Assembly: GCF_030823375.1 (NCBI RefSeq)
Contig: NZ_JAUSXB010000001.1
Span: 1,736,001 to 1,800,000 of the forward strand
Direction: 5' to 3'
Length of the DNA: 64,000 bases
DNA from: Pseudarthrobacter siccitolerans
GTDB taxonomy: Bacteria; Actinomycetota; Actinomycetes; Actinomycetales; Micrococcaceae
Shown: in pieces, positions 1-8,740 of the stretch
How positions within the stretch are numbered: position 1 is the first letter of the stretch
Layout of the letters: every line of letters begins with the position of its first letter
Program-made: the position numbers and the translations under genes
The notes under the pieces: model-generated
Databases searched by the model: none
Told to the model about the DNA's origin: nothing
Seen by the model: the letters and a program-made list of their open reading frames with translations, nothing else

Positions 1-83
1 CCGATTCCCACGCCGAAGAGGAAGGCCGGTGCCTTGCTGGGGACTTCCGCGGTCGCTGGCCCAATGCGGTCTTCCCGTGACAC
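1..83 (-). CDS. DUF2243-like membrane protein, N-terminal fragment (cut by window edge)
   Basis: Only the first 27 codons are visible. A GTG start at 83 (reverse strand) is preceded by a GGAGGAAGG ribosome-binding site about nine bases upstream. The peptide begins MSREDRIGP and reaches the hydrophobic run APAFLFGVGIG at the window edge. That Gly-rich entry into a first membrane segment resembles the start of DUF2243 multi-pass membrane proteins, but the diagnostic downstream part is missing. The gene diverges from the dehydrogenase at 303. The start is well supported; the family is tentative. Confidence 0.45.
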   Translation of the reverse strand, partial: MSREDRIGPATAEVPSKAPAFLFGVGI

Positions 84-302
84 TTTCCGCACCCTTCCTC
101 CGGCGAGCCTTTCACCTGCTCCCTACCCGCCGTCGGCCACCTTAAGCACGCCGGACCCCGCTGCCGGGTGACGGGTTGCAGAACCCTTGACCAACCCCGC
201 CACCAAGTGGAAACGTAGGGCAGGCGGTGCGCCTCCAGCAGCGGGGTGGTTCCAGCTGGCTAGGGAACAGCACTGCAAGCCACGACATCCGAGGTGGCGC
301 TC

Positions 303-1451
303 ATGCGAGCAATGGTTTACCGCGGCCCCTACAAAATCCGCGTCGAAGAAAAAGACATTCCCAGGATCGAGCACCCCAACGACGCGATCGTCCGCGTCAC
401 CACGGGGGCGATCTGCGGCTCCGACCTGCACCTCTACCATGGCATGATGCCGGACACCCGGGTGGGGATGACGTTCGGGCACGAGTTCGTGGGAGTGGTG
501 CACGAGGTTGGCCCTTCAGTGCAGAACCTCGTCCCGGGCGACCGGGTGATGGTCCCCTTCAACGTGTACTGCGGCTCCTGCTACTTCTGCTCCCGCGGCC
601 TCTACTCCAACTGCCACAACGTCAATCCGAACGCGACGGCGGTAGGCGGCATTTACGGCTACTCCCACACCTGTGGGGGTTACGACGGCGGCCAGGCTGA
701 GTATGTGCGCGTGCCGTTCGCCGATGTGGGGCCCGCCAAAATTCCGGACTGGATGGACGAAGAGGACGCGGTCCTGCTCACCGATGCGCTGCCCACCGGC
801 TACTTCGGCGCCCAGTTGGGAGACATTGTTGAGGGCGACACCGTGGTGGTGTTCGGCGCCGGGCCGGTGGGCCTGTTTGCCGCGAAGTCGGCCTGGCTGA
901 TGGGCGCAGGGCGCGTGATCGTGATCGACCACCTGGAGTACCGGCTGGAGAAGGCCCGTTCGTTCGCTCACGCCGAGACGTACAACTTCGTGGAGTACGA
1001 CGACATTGTGGTGCACCTGAAAAAGGCCACCGACTACCTGGGCGCCGACGTCGTCATTGACGCGGTGGGCGCCGAGGCAGACGGCAACTTCCTGCAGCAC
1101 GTGACCGCGGCGAAGCTGAAGCTGCAGGGCGGCTCGCCCATTGCCCTGAACTGGGCCATCGATTCCGTCCGCAAAGGCGGAACGGTGTCCGTGGTGGGCG
1201 CGTACGGGCCGATCTTCAGTGCCGTGAAGTTCGGCGATGCCCTGAATAAGGGCCTGACGCTGCGGATGAACCAGTGCCCGGTGAAGCGGCAGTGGCCGCG
1301 ATTGTTCGAACACGTCCGGAACGGGTACCTGAAGCCCAGCGATATCGTCACCCACCGCATCCCGCTGGAGCACATCGCCGAGGGATACCACCTCTTCTCC
1401 GCGAAGCTTGATGACTGCATCAAGCCACTCATCGTTTCCACCCCGGCCTGA
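303..1451 (+). CDS. Zinc-dependent alcohol/formaldehyde dehydrogenase (MDR superfamily)
   Basis: A 382-residue medium-chain zinc dehydrogenase that should oxidise an alcohol or hydroxymethyl adduct with NAD(P)+. Visible ligands are Cys38 in CGSD and His60-Glu61 in GHEF for the catalytic zinc, and Cys90, Cys93, Cys96 and Cys104 for the structural zinc. The nucleotide fold carries GAGPVG at residues 185-190, followed by an Asp-rich strand end (VIDHLEY), which favours NAD+. Length and motifs fit the glutathione-independent formaldehyde dehydrogenase-like branch. GTG at 294 is in frame, but GAGG at 291-294 is correctly spaced for ATG 303, so 303 is preferred. It starts a same-strand run with the genes at 1491 and 2099. 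The exact substrate is unknown. Confidence 0.88.
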   Translation: MRAMVYRGPYKIRVEEKDIPRIEHPNDAIVRVTTGAICGSDLHLYHGMMPDTRVGMTFGHEFVGVVHEVGPSVQNLVPGDRVMVPFNVYCGSCYFCSRGLYSNCHNVNPNATAVGGIYGYSHTCGGYDGGQAEYVRVPFADVGPAKIPDWMDEEDAVLLTDALPTGYFGAQLGDIVEGDTVVVFGAGPVGLFAAKSAWLMGAGRVIVIDHLEYRLEKARSFAHAETYNFVEYDDIVVHLKKATDYLGADVVIDAVGAEADGNFLQHVTAAKLKLQGGSPIALNWAIDSVRKGGTVSVVGAYGPIFSAVKFGDALNKGLTLRMNQCPVKRQWPRLFEHVRNGYLKPSDIVTHRIPLEHIAEGYHLFSAKLDDCIKPLIVSTPA

Positions 1452-1490
1452 ACCGGACCAGGCATTCCGGACTGAAGGGAAGAGATCACC

Positions 1491-2102
1491 ATGGCTGTAA
1501 CACCGACGCCGTACATCGCCGGCAAGCCCGAGCCCAGGGAGTCCGCGGAGCAGTTGCGGGCCCGGATTCCAGGCTGGGGCGTGGACAGGGACCCGGCGGA
1601 CCGCCCCTCGTTCCCGCGGGAACAGCCGGGCATCCAGACCGGCGCGCACTGGGACTTTCCCGAGCGCCAGCCCGAGGAATGGCCCCGGGAACGCTCGATC
1701 GAGCACGCATTCCTTACCCCCGTTTTCGGTACATCTGCCCCGCTTGCCGGGGCATCCGGGGCCATCCGGAAGTACGCCTACGCCCGGTTCAGTGAGGGCC
1801 GGGCCGCACACTGGCTGCTGCTGATTGCCGCGGACCGGGTGGACGCGTGGGAACACCACCTGCGTTCGTTGGGCACGCTGCGGCCGGACAACCCCGTCAC
1901 CGAAACCGGGGTGCTCAGCGAGTTCTCCCGGCACGGTGTCCGCTCCCGGTTCGGGCAAAAGCGGGCCGACGTCAACCACCAATGGATCGATCCTTTCGTA
2001 GTGGGCGGACCGTGGGTGCTGGCCGGGCTGGGTGCCGTTGCCGCCGGTCGGCTGCTGTGGCGGGTTTCAGGAGCGCGACGGGTTTCGGGAGCCCGGCGAT
2101 GA
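1491..2102 (+). CDS. Unrecognised protein with C-terminal membrane segment
   Basis: A 203-residue protein that I cannot assign to a family. It has a GGGAAGAG ribosome-binding site, lies 39 bases after the dehydrogenase, and overlaps the next gene by four bases (ATGA), so it is almost certainly translated as part of that operon. The first 90 residues are Pro/Arg-rich and polar. Residues about 95-125 hold an Ala/Trp/Leu-rich stretch. The C terminus has one likely membrane helix (about 172-190) followed by Arg-rich VSGARR repeated twice, which would be cytoplasmic by the positive-inside rule. The context suggests a membrane-associated accessory of the alcohol or aldehyde pathway. Confidence 0.7.
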   Translation: MAVTPTPYIAGKPEPRESAEQLRARIPGWGVDRDPADRPSFPREQPGIQTGAHWDFPERQPEEWPRERSIEHAFLTPVFGTSAPLAGASGAIRKYAYARFSEGRAAHWLLLIAADRVDAWEHHLRSLGTLRPDNPVTETGVLSEFSRHGVRSRFGQKRADVNHQWIDPFVVGGPWVLAGLGAVAAGRLLWRVSGARRVSGARR

Positions 2103-2869
2103 CCCAGGCTGCGGCCGGCCGGGCTTCGTTCACCACCGTGGCTGAGGGCGTCCACCGCGTCTCCGAAGCTTTCGTCAACTTCTACCTGGTGGAAAGCGCC
2201 GACGGGCTGACCCTGGTGGATTCCGGGCTGCCGGCCATGTGGAAATCCCTGGCGGATTCCGTTCGGGGACTTGGGCACGGGATGGGCGACATCAAGGCCG
2301 TTGTCCTCACCCACGCGCACTTCGACCACCTGGGGTTGGCGCACCGGCTGCATTCCGAATTCAAGGTGCCGGTCTGGGTCCACGGCGGCGACTCGTTTAT
2401 CGCCCGCCACCCCTACCGGTACCAGCATGAAAAATCCCGTTTTGTGTTCGCGTTGGCCCACCCGAAAGGCCTGCCCGTCCTCGCCAGCATGACCAGGGCG
2501 GGCGCGTTGCGGGTGAAGGGCATTGACGAGCTGACCCTGTTTCCTGCGCAGACCGGCACCCTCCCGGTGCCGGGGCAGCCCGAGGTGGTGCTCTCCCCCG
2601 GCCACACGGCCGGGCACTGCGGGCTCTACCTGCGGGACCGGGACGTGCTGTTCAGCGGGGATGCCCTGGTAACGCTTGATCCGTACTCCGGCCGCACCGG
2701 TCCGCGCATCGTGGCCGGCGCCGCCACCATGGACAGCCGCCAGAACCTGGACACCCTCACCCAGCTGGCCCAGACGGGCGCGTCCCTGGTCCTGCCGGGC
2801 CACGGCGAGCCCTGGACCGGCGGCATCGACGAGGCGGTGGCAGCAGCCCGGCGCGAGGTGGCTTCCTGA
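2099..2869 (+). CDS. MBL-fold metallo-hydrolase
   Basis: A 256-residue metallo-beta-lactamase-fold hydrolase of the glyoxalase II-like group. The binuclear metal site is complete: His72, His74, Asp76 and His77 in THAHFDH, His169 in SPGHTAGH, Asp188 in FSGDAL, and a later His235 in LPGHGEPW. The ATG at 2099 overlaps the preceding TGA (ATGA), giving translational coupling and deciding the start; the open frame extends upstream but without a ribosome-binding site. Linkage to a dehydrogenase resembling formaldehyde dehydrogenases suggests hydrolysis of a thioester or lactone formed from the oxidised product, but that is inference from position only. Confidence 0.85.
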   Translation: MTQAAAGRASFTTVAEGVHRVSEAFVNFYLVESADGLTLVDSGLPAMWKSLADSVRGLGHGMGDIKAVVLTHAHFDHLGLAHRLHSEFKVPVWVHGGDSFIARHPYRYQHEKSRFVFALAHPKGLPVLASMTRAGALRVKGIDELTLFPAQTGTLPVPGQPEVVLSPGHTAGHCGLYLRDRDVLFSGDALVTLDPYSGRTGPRIVAGAATMDSRQNLDTLTQLAQTGASLVLPGHGEPWTGGIDEAVAAARREVAS

Positions 2870-3025
2870 ATCGCATATTGCCGAGGCCCTGCCGCGCTGC
2901 CGCGCCAGCCCGCCGTCGTGATCCCTCCTGACTGGACACAGAAAAAACACCGTGTTGAAACAATTCAGCAACCTCGGCCGGGCAAGCTGTGACTACTGGG
3001 ATACGACAGCAGGAGGCACCGCATT

Positions 3026-3250
3026 ATGGAGGCACAAGGAGTACGTACGGGCCAGCTTCGCATCGGCGACCAGATCGAGGCGTGGCACAACGGCAAGCTT
3101 TTCCACCGGGGGCGCGTCACCGACGTCGTTCCCGCCCTGGAACTGTTCTGGATCCTGGACGCCAGGACCGGCACGCGCAAGCTGCTGGATCCCGAGGCGC
3201 TGGAGATCCGGCACGTCGAGGCGCAAGCGAAGCCGCTGGCCACGGCCTGA
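3026..3250 (+). CDS. Small conserved-looking protein of unknown function
   Basis: A 74-residue soluble protein with an AGGAGG site eight bases or so before ATG 3026. No family is recognised. The body (residues 8-60) alternates short hydrophobic strands with Gly turns (LRIGDQIEAWHNGKLFHRGRV), which looks like a small SH3-like or Tudor-like beta barrel; a Lys/Leu/Asp-rich segment follows. It stands alone between the metallo-hydrolase and the GAF-ANTAR gene. A regulatory or nucleic-acid-binding role would fit a barrel this small, but nothing in the sequence proves it. Confidence 0.65.
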   Translation: MEAQGVRTGQLRIGDQIEAWHNGKLFHRGRVTDVVPALELFWILDARTGTRKLLDPEALEIRHVEAQAKPLATA

Positions 3251-3322
3251 GCTACTTTCCCGCGGCGCCCGGAGAAAGTAACCTCTGAAACCGGAAGAAA
3301 TTTTTGGTGAAGGAGGCCGGGT

Positions 3323-4111
3323 TTGAGCGAGGACAAGTCCCAGGGTAGTTGGGAGGACGGCGGAGAGCCGTTGATCCCCGCGGAGGACCGCCAACTGCAC
3401 GAGCTGGTACTCAACAGTGTTGACGTCACGGCGTTCCTCCAGGAACTGGCGGTGCTCACGGCGTCCACCCTGTCCACTCCCTCGACTCAGCTCCACTGCG
3501 GCGTGACCGTGGTCAGGCACCGGAAACCAAGCGTGGTCGCCAGCAGCGATGAGCGTGCCCGCTCGCTGGATGAGCTCCAGAACGCCTTCGACGACGGCCC
3601 TTGCCTCACCGCCCTCCGGCGGCACGAAATCGTCCTCGTCCAGGACCTCAGAAGGGAGGGGCGGTGGCCCGAGTATGTTGGCGTGGCACGGGAGCAGGGC
3701 ATCGGACTGATCCTCGCCATCCCGCTGGAACTTGCCGGCGAGGCCGAAGCCGTGGTGAACCTCTACGCGGAAAAGCCCGGCAGCCTCTCACCCCTGGACA
3801 TTGATACTGCCAGGAATTTCGTGGCCAATGCAGCAAAATCACTGCGGCTGGCGCTGAGGCTGGGCAGCCTGCGGGATACCACTGAAGATTTGGCCGCTGC
3901 GATGAAGTCCCGGGCGACCGTGGACATGGCGGTGGGCGTAATCATGGCGCAGAACCGCTGCACCCACGACGAAGCCATCTATGAGCTCACACGGTCTTCC
4001 GGGGTGAGGAAGGCCCGGCTCCGTGACACTGCGGCAGTGGTGGTGGGCGCGGTCAGTGGCAAGGGCTCTGATGCGGCCCGTGAAAGCATCAAGGCCCTGC
4101 TCGAGGAGTAA
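3323..4111 (+). CDS. GAF and ANTAR domain antitermination regulator
   Basis: A 262-residue cytoplasmic sensor-regulator. Residues about 20-175 form a GAF domain that may bind a small ligand. Residues about 190-250 form an ANTAR domain, including the typical stretch around MAVGVIMAQNRCTHDEAI and the following helices. ANTAR proteins bind paired hexaloop RNA hairpins and prevent transcription termination. The start is TTG at 3323, chosen because AGGAGG at 3311-3316 lies six bases before it. It converges on nhaA, and a second ANTAR protein (5543-6217) lies on the far side of nhaA. No phosphoacceptor receiver domain is present, so input is presumably through GAF. Confidence 0.88.
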   Translation: MSEDKSQGSWEDGGEPLIPAEDRQLHELVLNSVDVTAFLQELAVLTASTLSTPSTQLHCGVTVVRHRKPSVVASSDERARSLDELQNAFDDGPCLTALRRHEIVLVQDLRREGRWPEYVGVAREQGIGLILAIPLELAGEAEAVVNLYAEKPGSLSPLDIDTARNFVANAAKSLRLALRLGSLRDTTEDLAAAMKSRATVDMAVGVIMAQNRCTHDEAIYELTRSSGVRKARLRDTAAVVVGAVSGKGSDAARESIKALLEE

Positions 4112-4126
4112 AGGCCCGGGCCTTGC

Positions 4127-5467
4127 CTAGGGGCGCTCCTGGTACACGTCCGGGATGCCGTCCTGGTCCGCGTCCAGTTTTTCGGCTTCTTCAGCTGCGC
4201 GGTACTGGCGGTTCCGGGTCCGCAGCACGGCCGTGGCCAGCAGCGCCGCCAGCAGGGAGGCAGTGAGGATTCCCACCTTGGCGTGGTCATCATGCAAACT
4301 TCCCTGCCCGAAGCTGAGCTCGGCCACCAGCAGGGACACCGTGAACCCGATGCCGGCCAGGACCGCCACCCCGAAAACGTCGACCCACGTGAAGGACTCG
4401 TCCAGGCGCGCCCTGCTGGTTTTCGTCAGAAGCCAGGTGGTGCCCATGATGCCGATCGGCTTTCCGAGCACCAGCGCCACGATGATGCCCAGGGCCACGG
4501 GATCGGCCAGGGCAGAGCCAAGCCCTTCCCAGCCGCCCACCGCCACGCCGGCGGAGAAAAACGCGAAGACCGGAACCGCGATGCCCGCTGATATGGGCCG
4601 GAACCGGTGTTCGAAGATCTCGGCCAGGCCTGGTCCGGCTTCCGGCCCGCCCGCAGCCTGTGACCGGATCACGGGGATGGCGAAGCCCAGCAGGACGCCG
4701 GCCACCGTGGCGTGGATGCCCGACGCATGGACCAGCGCCCACGTCATCACCCCGAGCGGCAGCAGGATCAGCCATGCAGCCGCGGTGTGGCGGCCGAAGA
4801 AATAGCGGTACTTGTGCGCCAGGAACGCGTAGATGGCCAGTGGTATGAGGGCCAGAAGCAGCGGCATGGTCTGGAGGTCGCTGGTGTAGAAGAACGCGAT
4901 GATGGTGATGGCGATCAGGTCATCCACCACGGCCAGGGTCAAGAGGAAGATCCGCAGCGCGCTGGGCAGGTGCGATCCGATGATGGCCAGGACTGCCACG
5001 GCGAAGGCGATGTCCGTGGCGGTGGGGATGGCCCAGCCGCGCAAAGTATCCGGGCTGGCGAGGTTGATCAGGGCGTAGATGGCAGCCGGGGCCAGCACGC
5101 CGCCAAAAGCCGCAGCGACAGGAACTACAGACTTGTTGAGCTGGCGCAGGTCCCCCGCCACGAACTCCCGTTTTAGCTCCAGCCCTACCAGGAAAAAGAA
5201 GATAGCGAGCAGCCCGTCGGCCGCCCACGCACCGAGACTCAACTCAAGATGCCAGGGCCCGTAACCAATCTTGAAGTCCCGCAGCGCGAAGTAACTGTCC
5301 GACGCCGGTGAGTTGGCCCATACCAGGGCAACCACGGCCGCGATAACGAGCAGGGCTCCGCCCACGGTTTCCTTGCGGAGGATCTCCCCGATCCGCAGGG
5401 CTTCGGCATAGCTGCCGCGTCCGAAGATGGTGGAGCGGGTGGGGCCGGAACGGGGCGTTTGGCTCAT
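4127..5467 (-). CDS. nhaA: Na+/H+ antiporter NhaA
   Basis: A 446-residue inner-membrane sodium/proton antiporter with about twelve membrane segments, for pH and salt homeostasis. The double-Asp ion site is visible as [10 protein letters not shown], with the partner Asp in ATDIAFAV and the conserved GLELKREFV helix end. GAGGA lies five to six bases before the ATG at 5467. The protein is longer than the roughly 390-residue E. coli type. Its extra cytoplasmic C terminus ends in [13 protein letters not shown], which has the spacing of a calcium-binding DxDxDG loop (see findings). It is flanked by two ANTAR regulator genes, one convergent and one upstream on the same strand. Confidence 0.93.
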   Translation of the reverse strand: MSQTPRSGPTRSTIFGRGSYAEALRIGEILRKETVGGALLVIAAVVALVWANSPASDSYFALRDFKIGYGPWHLELSLGAWAADGLLAIFFFLVGLELKREFVAGDLRQLNKSVVPVAAAFGGVLAPAAIYALINLASPDTLRGWAIPTATDIAFAVAVLAIIGSHLPSALRIFLLTLAVVDDLIAITIIAFFYTSDLQTMPLLLALIPLAIYAFLAHKYRYFFGRHTAAAWLILLPLGVMTWALVHASGIHATVAGVLLGFAIPVIRSQAAGGPEAGPGLAEIFEHRFRPISAGIAVPVFAFFSAGVAVGGWEGLGSALADPVALGIIVALVLGKPIGIMGTTWLLTKTSRARLDESFTWVDVFGVAVLAGIGFTVSLLVAELSFGQGSLHDDHAKVGILTASLLAALLATAVLRTRNRQYRAAEEAEKLDADQDGIPDVYQERP

Positions 5468-5542
5468 AGAGGGTCCTCAGGCTTGGCTCGACAAAATTAT
5501 GCCGACCAGACTTCCCGGCGCACCTTCGATCCATCCTAAGGC

Positions 5543-6217
5543 CTACCCGGCCCGGCGACGCCCGCTTCCCACCAGCCTGCTGTCCTGGGCAATGGCGGCG
5601 ACGGCGTTGTTCAAGTAGCACCGCGTAACCTCAGAATTTGCCAGCTTCACGAGTTCGGCTGCCACCACTACCAGCTTGACATTGCGGTGGCTGCTGGTGC
5701 TGACCAGCACCTGGAAGGCGTCGTCGGAGTTTATGTTCAGCTGGCCCATCAGGATTCCCCGTGCCTGGTCGATGACACTGCGGGTGGATGTTGCCCCTGC
5801 CACCGCATCCCGGGCCGTCTCCTCGGTTTCGCGCCGGAGGGTGGAGGTGAGATCCACCATCACTCCTTCAATGGCAACGACTTTCCCGGTGGCGTCCACG
5901 ATCCCATCACCGGAAGTCAGCACCCTGCGGGTCCGTCCCCGGGAATCGATGATGCGGTGATACATGCAGAAGTAGCCCCCGGTCCGGCAGACCTGTTCAA
6001 CGATTTCCTGGCAGCGGGCCCTGTCCTCCGGATGCTTGTGCGAGAACAGCAGTTCCAGGGTGGGGACCACCTCACCGCGCTCGTAACCATGCAGCTGGAA
6101 CATGCCGTCCGACCATTCAACCTTCCAGCCGTCCAGATCCGCATGGAAAGTGCCGGCAATGCAGGGATCGTCACCCAGTGCACTGGAGTATGTGTAGGGA
6201 CCGCTGAGTTCAGCCAC
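5543..6217 (-). CDS. PAS and ANTAR domain antitermination regulator
   Basis: A 224-residue protein. Residues about 15-120 form a PAS-3-like fold (WSDGMFQLHGYERGEV, then FCMYHRIIDSRGRTRRVLTSGDG). Residues about 135-200 form an ANTAR domain (ARGILMGQLNINSDDAF followed by two helices). It probably senses a small molecule or redox state and relieves RNA termination at paired hexaloop hairpins. The GTG start at 6217 has GGAGG seven bases upstream. It lies 75 bases before nhaA on the same strand, so the two may share a transcript. The terminal Arg/Gly-rich tail (GSGRRRAG) is basic and could contact RNA. Confidence 0.85.
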   Translation of the reverse strand: MAELSGPYTYSSALGDDPCIAGTFHADLDGWKVEWSDGMFQLHGYERGEVVPTLELLFSHKHPEDRARCQEIVEQVCRTGGYFCMYHRIIDSRGRTRRVLTSGDGIVDATGKVVAIEGVMVDLTSTLRRETEETARDAVAGATSTRSVIDQARGILMGQLNINSDDAFQVLVSTSSHRNVKLVVVAAELVKLANSEVTRCYLNNAVAAIAQDSRLVGSGRRRAG

Positions 6218-6367
6218 AAAGCCACCTCCGGTCTAATTTTCCAGCCTCACCCAACCAGGGCAGGCACCATTGCCTTGTGACTCAAGTATGGCCATGATGG
6301 CGCGTCGCCGCTAGGTGGGATTTCCCCCATAGGCTGCAATAACGTGGTGCGCGGAAGGCCGCGCCCC

Positions 6368-6396
6368 TTGACTCCTATACCCCCTAGGGGTATATT
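6368..6396 (+). promoter_or_regulatory. Promoter of the copper ATPase gene
   Basis: TTGACT at 6368-6373 and TATATT at 6391-6396 are separated by exactly 17 bases, giving a close match to the vegetative sigma-factor promoter. The spacer is almost entirely occupied by the palindrome described in the next entry, so repressor binding would block polymerase. This is the clearest promoter in the window. Confidence 0.85.
6376..6394 (+). promoter_or_regulatory. CsoR-like copper-responsive operator
   Basis: A perfect 19-bp dyad: TATACCCC, a central CTA, then GGGGTATA. C-tract/G-tract palindromes flanked by TA steps are the recognised DNA targets of CsoR/RcnR-family repressors, and CsoR controls copper-export ATPases in many actinobacteria. 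The site fills the spacer of the ATPase promoter and overlaps its -10 box. No csoR gene is in the window, so the repressor would have to be encoded elsewhere. Confidence 0.75.
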
Positions 6397-6506
6397 TTCG
6401 AGTGTTGTCAGTGAAGTGGTATGTCCCGGCCGGTGCACCGCACCCGCTTTTCACAGCCGTTCAACCCCAGCGCCCATTGATCCTTTACCAAGGAATGGAA
6501 ACTGAC

Positions 6507-8639
6507 ATGCATGACATCGAAAACCGCGACGGCGAGGCCCGCGGCGCCCGCAGCGGAGCTGTTTCAGCCCCTGCGGCGGCTGCTGCCGACCACGGGCACC
6601 AGGACCCAGGGCACGCACATCACGACGACGACCACGCCGTCCACACCCACGGCCAGCATGCAGGGCACAGCACGGCCATGTTCAAGAACAGGTTCTGGCT
6701 GACGCTGGCGCTCTCGGTTCCCGTGGTCTACTTCAGCCCCATGGTGGGCCACCTCCTGGACTTCATGGCACCAGTGTTCCCGGGCTCCACGTCGATCCCG
6801 CCGGTCCTGGGCACAGTGATCTTCCTTTACGGCGGCCAGCCGTTCCTCAAGGGCGGCCTGCAGGAGCTGAAGGACCGCCGGCCGGGCATGATGCTCCTGA
6901 TCGGCGTGGCCATCACGGTGGCGTTCGTGGCCTCCTGGATCACCAGCCTGGGCCTGGGTGGTTTCGACCTGGACTTCTGGTGGGAACTCGCGCTCCTGGT
7001 GGCCATCATGCTGCTGGGCCACTGGATCGAGATGCGGGCCCTGGGTTCAGCGCAGGGCGCCCTCGATGCGCTCGCTGCCCTGCTGCCCGATGAAGCCGAA
7101 CGCATCACGGACAGCGGCACCGAAACCGTGCCCGTCTCCGAACTTCGCCTGGCTGATCTTGTCCTGGTGCGTTCCGGCGCCCGGATGCCCGCCGACGGCA
7201 CGGTGGTCCAAGGGCAGGCCGAGTTCGATGAATCCATGATTACCGGCGAATCCAAGACCGTGCCCCGCGGCCCCGGCGATGCCGTGGTGGCCGGAACCGT
7301 CGCCACCGATTCGAGTGTGCGCGTCCGGGTTGACGCAGTGGGCGAGGACACCGCACTGGCCGGCATCCAGCGGCTGGTGGCCGAAGCACAGGCATCGTCG
7401 TCGCGCGCCCAGGCCCTGGCCGACCGCGCCGCCGCCTTCCTGTTCTACTTCGCCGCGGGCGCCGGCGTCATCACCTTCATCGTGTGGACCCTGCTGGGCA
7501 GCATTCCCGAAGCCGTCACCCGGACCGTGACCGTGCTGGTGATCGCCTGCCCGCACGCCCTGGGCCTGGCCATTCCGCTGGTCATCGCCATCTCCACCGA
7601 GCAGGCAGCCCGCGCCGGCGTCCTGATCAAGAACCGGATGGCCCTGGAGCGGATGCGCACCATCGACGTGGTCCTTTTCGACAAGACCGGCACCCTCACC
7701 ACCGGCGAGCCGGAGCTGAAGGACGTGGCCGCGGCGCCAGGCGTGGAGACCGATGAGCTGCTGGCCCTGGCCGCCGCCGTCGAGTCCGACAGCGAGCATC
7801 CCGTGGCGCGGGCCATCGTCCGGGCAGCCCGGGAGCGGAACCTGGCCCTGCCCGCGGCGGCCGAATTCGCGTCGCTTATCGGCCGCGGCGTCCGTGCCTC
7901 CGTGGACGGCCGCACGGTGCATGTAGGCGGGCCCGCGCTCCTGCGCGAGCTTGGCGCCGTCGTGCCTTCCGGCCTGTCAGGCACGGCGCGCGGGTGGATG
8001 GACCGCGGCGCGGCCGTCCTGCACGTGATTGACGACGGCGGCCGGGTGCTGGGGGCGGTCAGCCTGGAGGATGCGGTCCGTGCGGAGTCGCGGCAGGCGG
8101 TGGCTGCCCTGCAGCAGCGCGGCGTCAAGGTGGCCATGATCACCGGTGACGCGCGGCAGGTGGCCCAGGCCGTGGCCGAGGATCTGCACATCGACGAGGT
8201 GTTTGCTGAGGTCCTGCCGGCAGACAAGGACAAGAAGGTGGCCGAGTTGCAGGCCCGGGGCCTGAAGGTGGCCATGGTGGGCGACGGCGTCAACGATTCA
8301 CCCGCCCTGGCCCGCGCCGAGGTGGGGATTGCGATCGGCGCGGGGACGGACGTGGCCATGGAATCGGCCGGGGTGGTGCTGGCCGGGAACGATCCGCGCG
8401 CCGTGCTGTCCATGGTGGACCTGTCCCGGGCGAGCTACCGCAAGATGTGGCAGAACCTGGTGTGGGCCACAGGCTACAACGTCCTGTCCGTGCCGCTGGC
8501 CGCGGGTGTCCTGGCGTTCGCCGGGGTGGTGCTGTCCCCCGCTGCCGGCGCGGTGCTGATGTCTGCCTCCACTATCGTGGTGGCTTTGAACGCCCAGCTG
8601 CTCCGGCGGATGCGGCTCAATCCGTCCGCGGTGCGTTAA
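6507..8639 (+). CDS. copB: Copper-exporting P1B-type ATPase, CopB class
   Basis: A 710-residue heavy-metal ATPase that pumps copper out of the cytoplasm. The N terminus (residues about 28-56) is His-rich (GHAHHDDDHAVHTHGQHAGH) instead of carrying CxxC metal domains. The membrane metal site is CPH (Cys348), not CPC, and the last helices carry YNVLSVPLAAG and MSASTIVVALNAQ. These three marks define the CopB branch. The catalytic Asp392 lies in DKTGTLTTGE; GESKTV and MITGDARQVAQAV are the actuator and nucleotide motifs. Two in-frame ATGs (6495 and 6507) are possible; AAGGA at 6490-6494 fits 6507 better, though spacing is long. It is controlled by the CsoR-like operator at 6376-6394 and followed by a DUF305 lipoprotein. 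Confidence 0.92.
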   Translation: MHDIENRDGEARGARSGAVSAPAAAAADHGHQDPGHAHHDDDHAVHTHGQHAGHSTAMFKNRFWLTLALSVPVVYFSPMVGHLLDFMAPVFPGSTSIPPVLGTVIFLYGGQPFLKGGLQELKDRRPGMMLLIGVAITVAFVASWITSLGLGGFDLDFWWELALLVAIMLLGHWIEMRALGSAQGALDALAALLPDEAERITDSGTETVPVSELRLADLVLVRSGARMPADGTVVQGQAEFDESMITGESKTVPRGPGDAVVAGTVATDSSVRVRVDAVGEDTALAGIQRLVAEAQASSSRAQALADRAAAFLFYFAAGAGVITFIVWTLLGSIPEAVTRTVTVLVIACPHALGLAIPLVIAISTEQAARAGVLIKNRMALERMRTIDVVLFDKTGTLTTGEPELKDVAAAPGVETDELLALAAAVESDSEHPVARAIVRAARERNLALPAAAEFASLIGRGVRASVDGRTVHVGGPALLRELGAVVPSGLSGTARGWMDRGAAVLHVIDDGGRVLGAVSLEDAVRAESRQAVAALQQRGVKVAMITGDARQVAQAVAEDLHIDEVFAEVLPADKDKKVAELQARGLKVAMVGDGVNDSPALARAEVGIAIGAGTDVAMESAGVVLAGNDPRAVLSMVDLSRASYRKMWQNLVWATGYNVLSVPLAAGVLAFAGVVLSPAAGAVLMSASTIVVALNAQLLRRMRLNPSAVR

Positions 8640-8643
8640 GGAG

Positions 8644-8726
8644 ACGCTCCATCACCTCCTGCACGAAACCCCTCAACGCTCCATCACCTTTCGCCGCTTT
8701 TTCGACGACGCTCCATCACGTAGGAA
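8644..8726 (-). repeat. 32-bp-period tandem array, family A (3 units)
   Basis: ACGCTCCATCAC starts at 8644, 8676 and 8708, exactly 32 bases apart. The longer core (ACGCTCCATCACCTTTCGC) is best kept in the middle unit. Read on the minus strand it is GCGAAAGGTGATGGAGCGT, the same unit as in the arrays at 10743 and 15788. It fills the gap between the copper ATPase and the DUF305 gene, and the last unit runs into that gene's ribosome-binding region. Confidence 0.85.
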
Positions 8727-8740
8727 AGAAATTTGTTGAC

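Noticed and set aside
4111..4126. AAGGCCCGGGCCTT palindrome between the GAF-ANTAR gene and nhaA as a terminator
   Set aside because: It is a continuous palindrome without a loop, so it cannot form a stable RNA hairpin of useful length.
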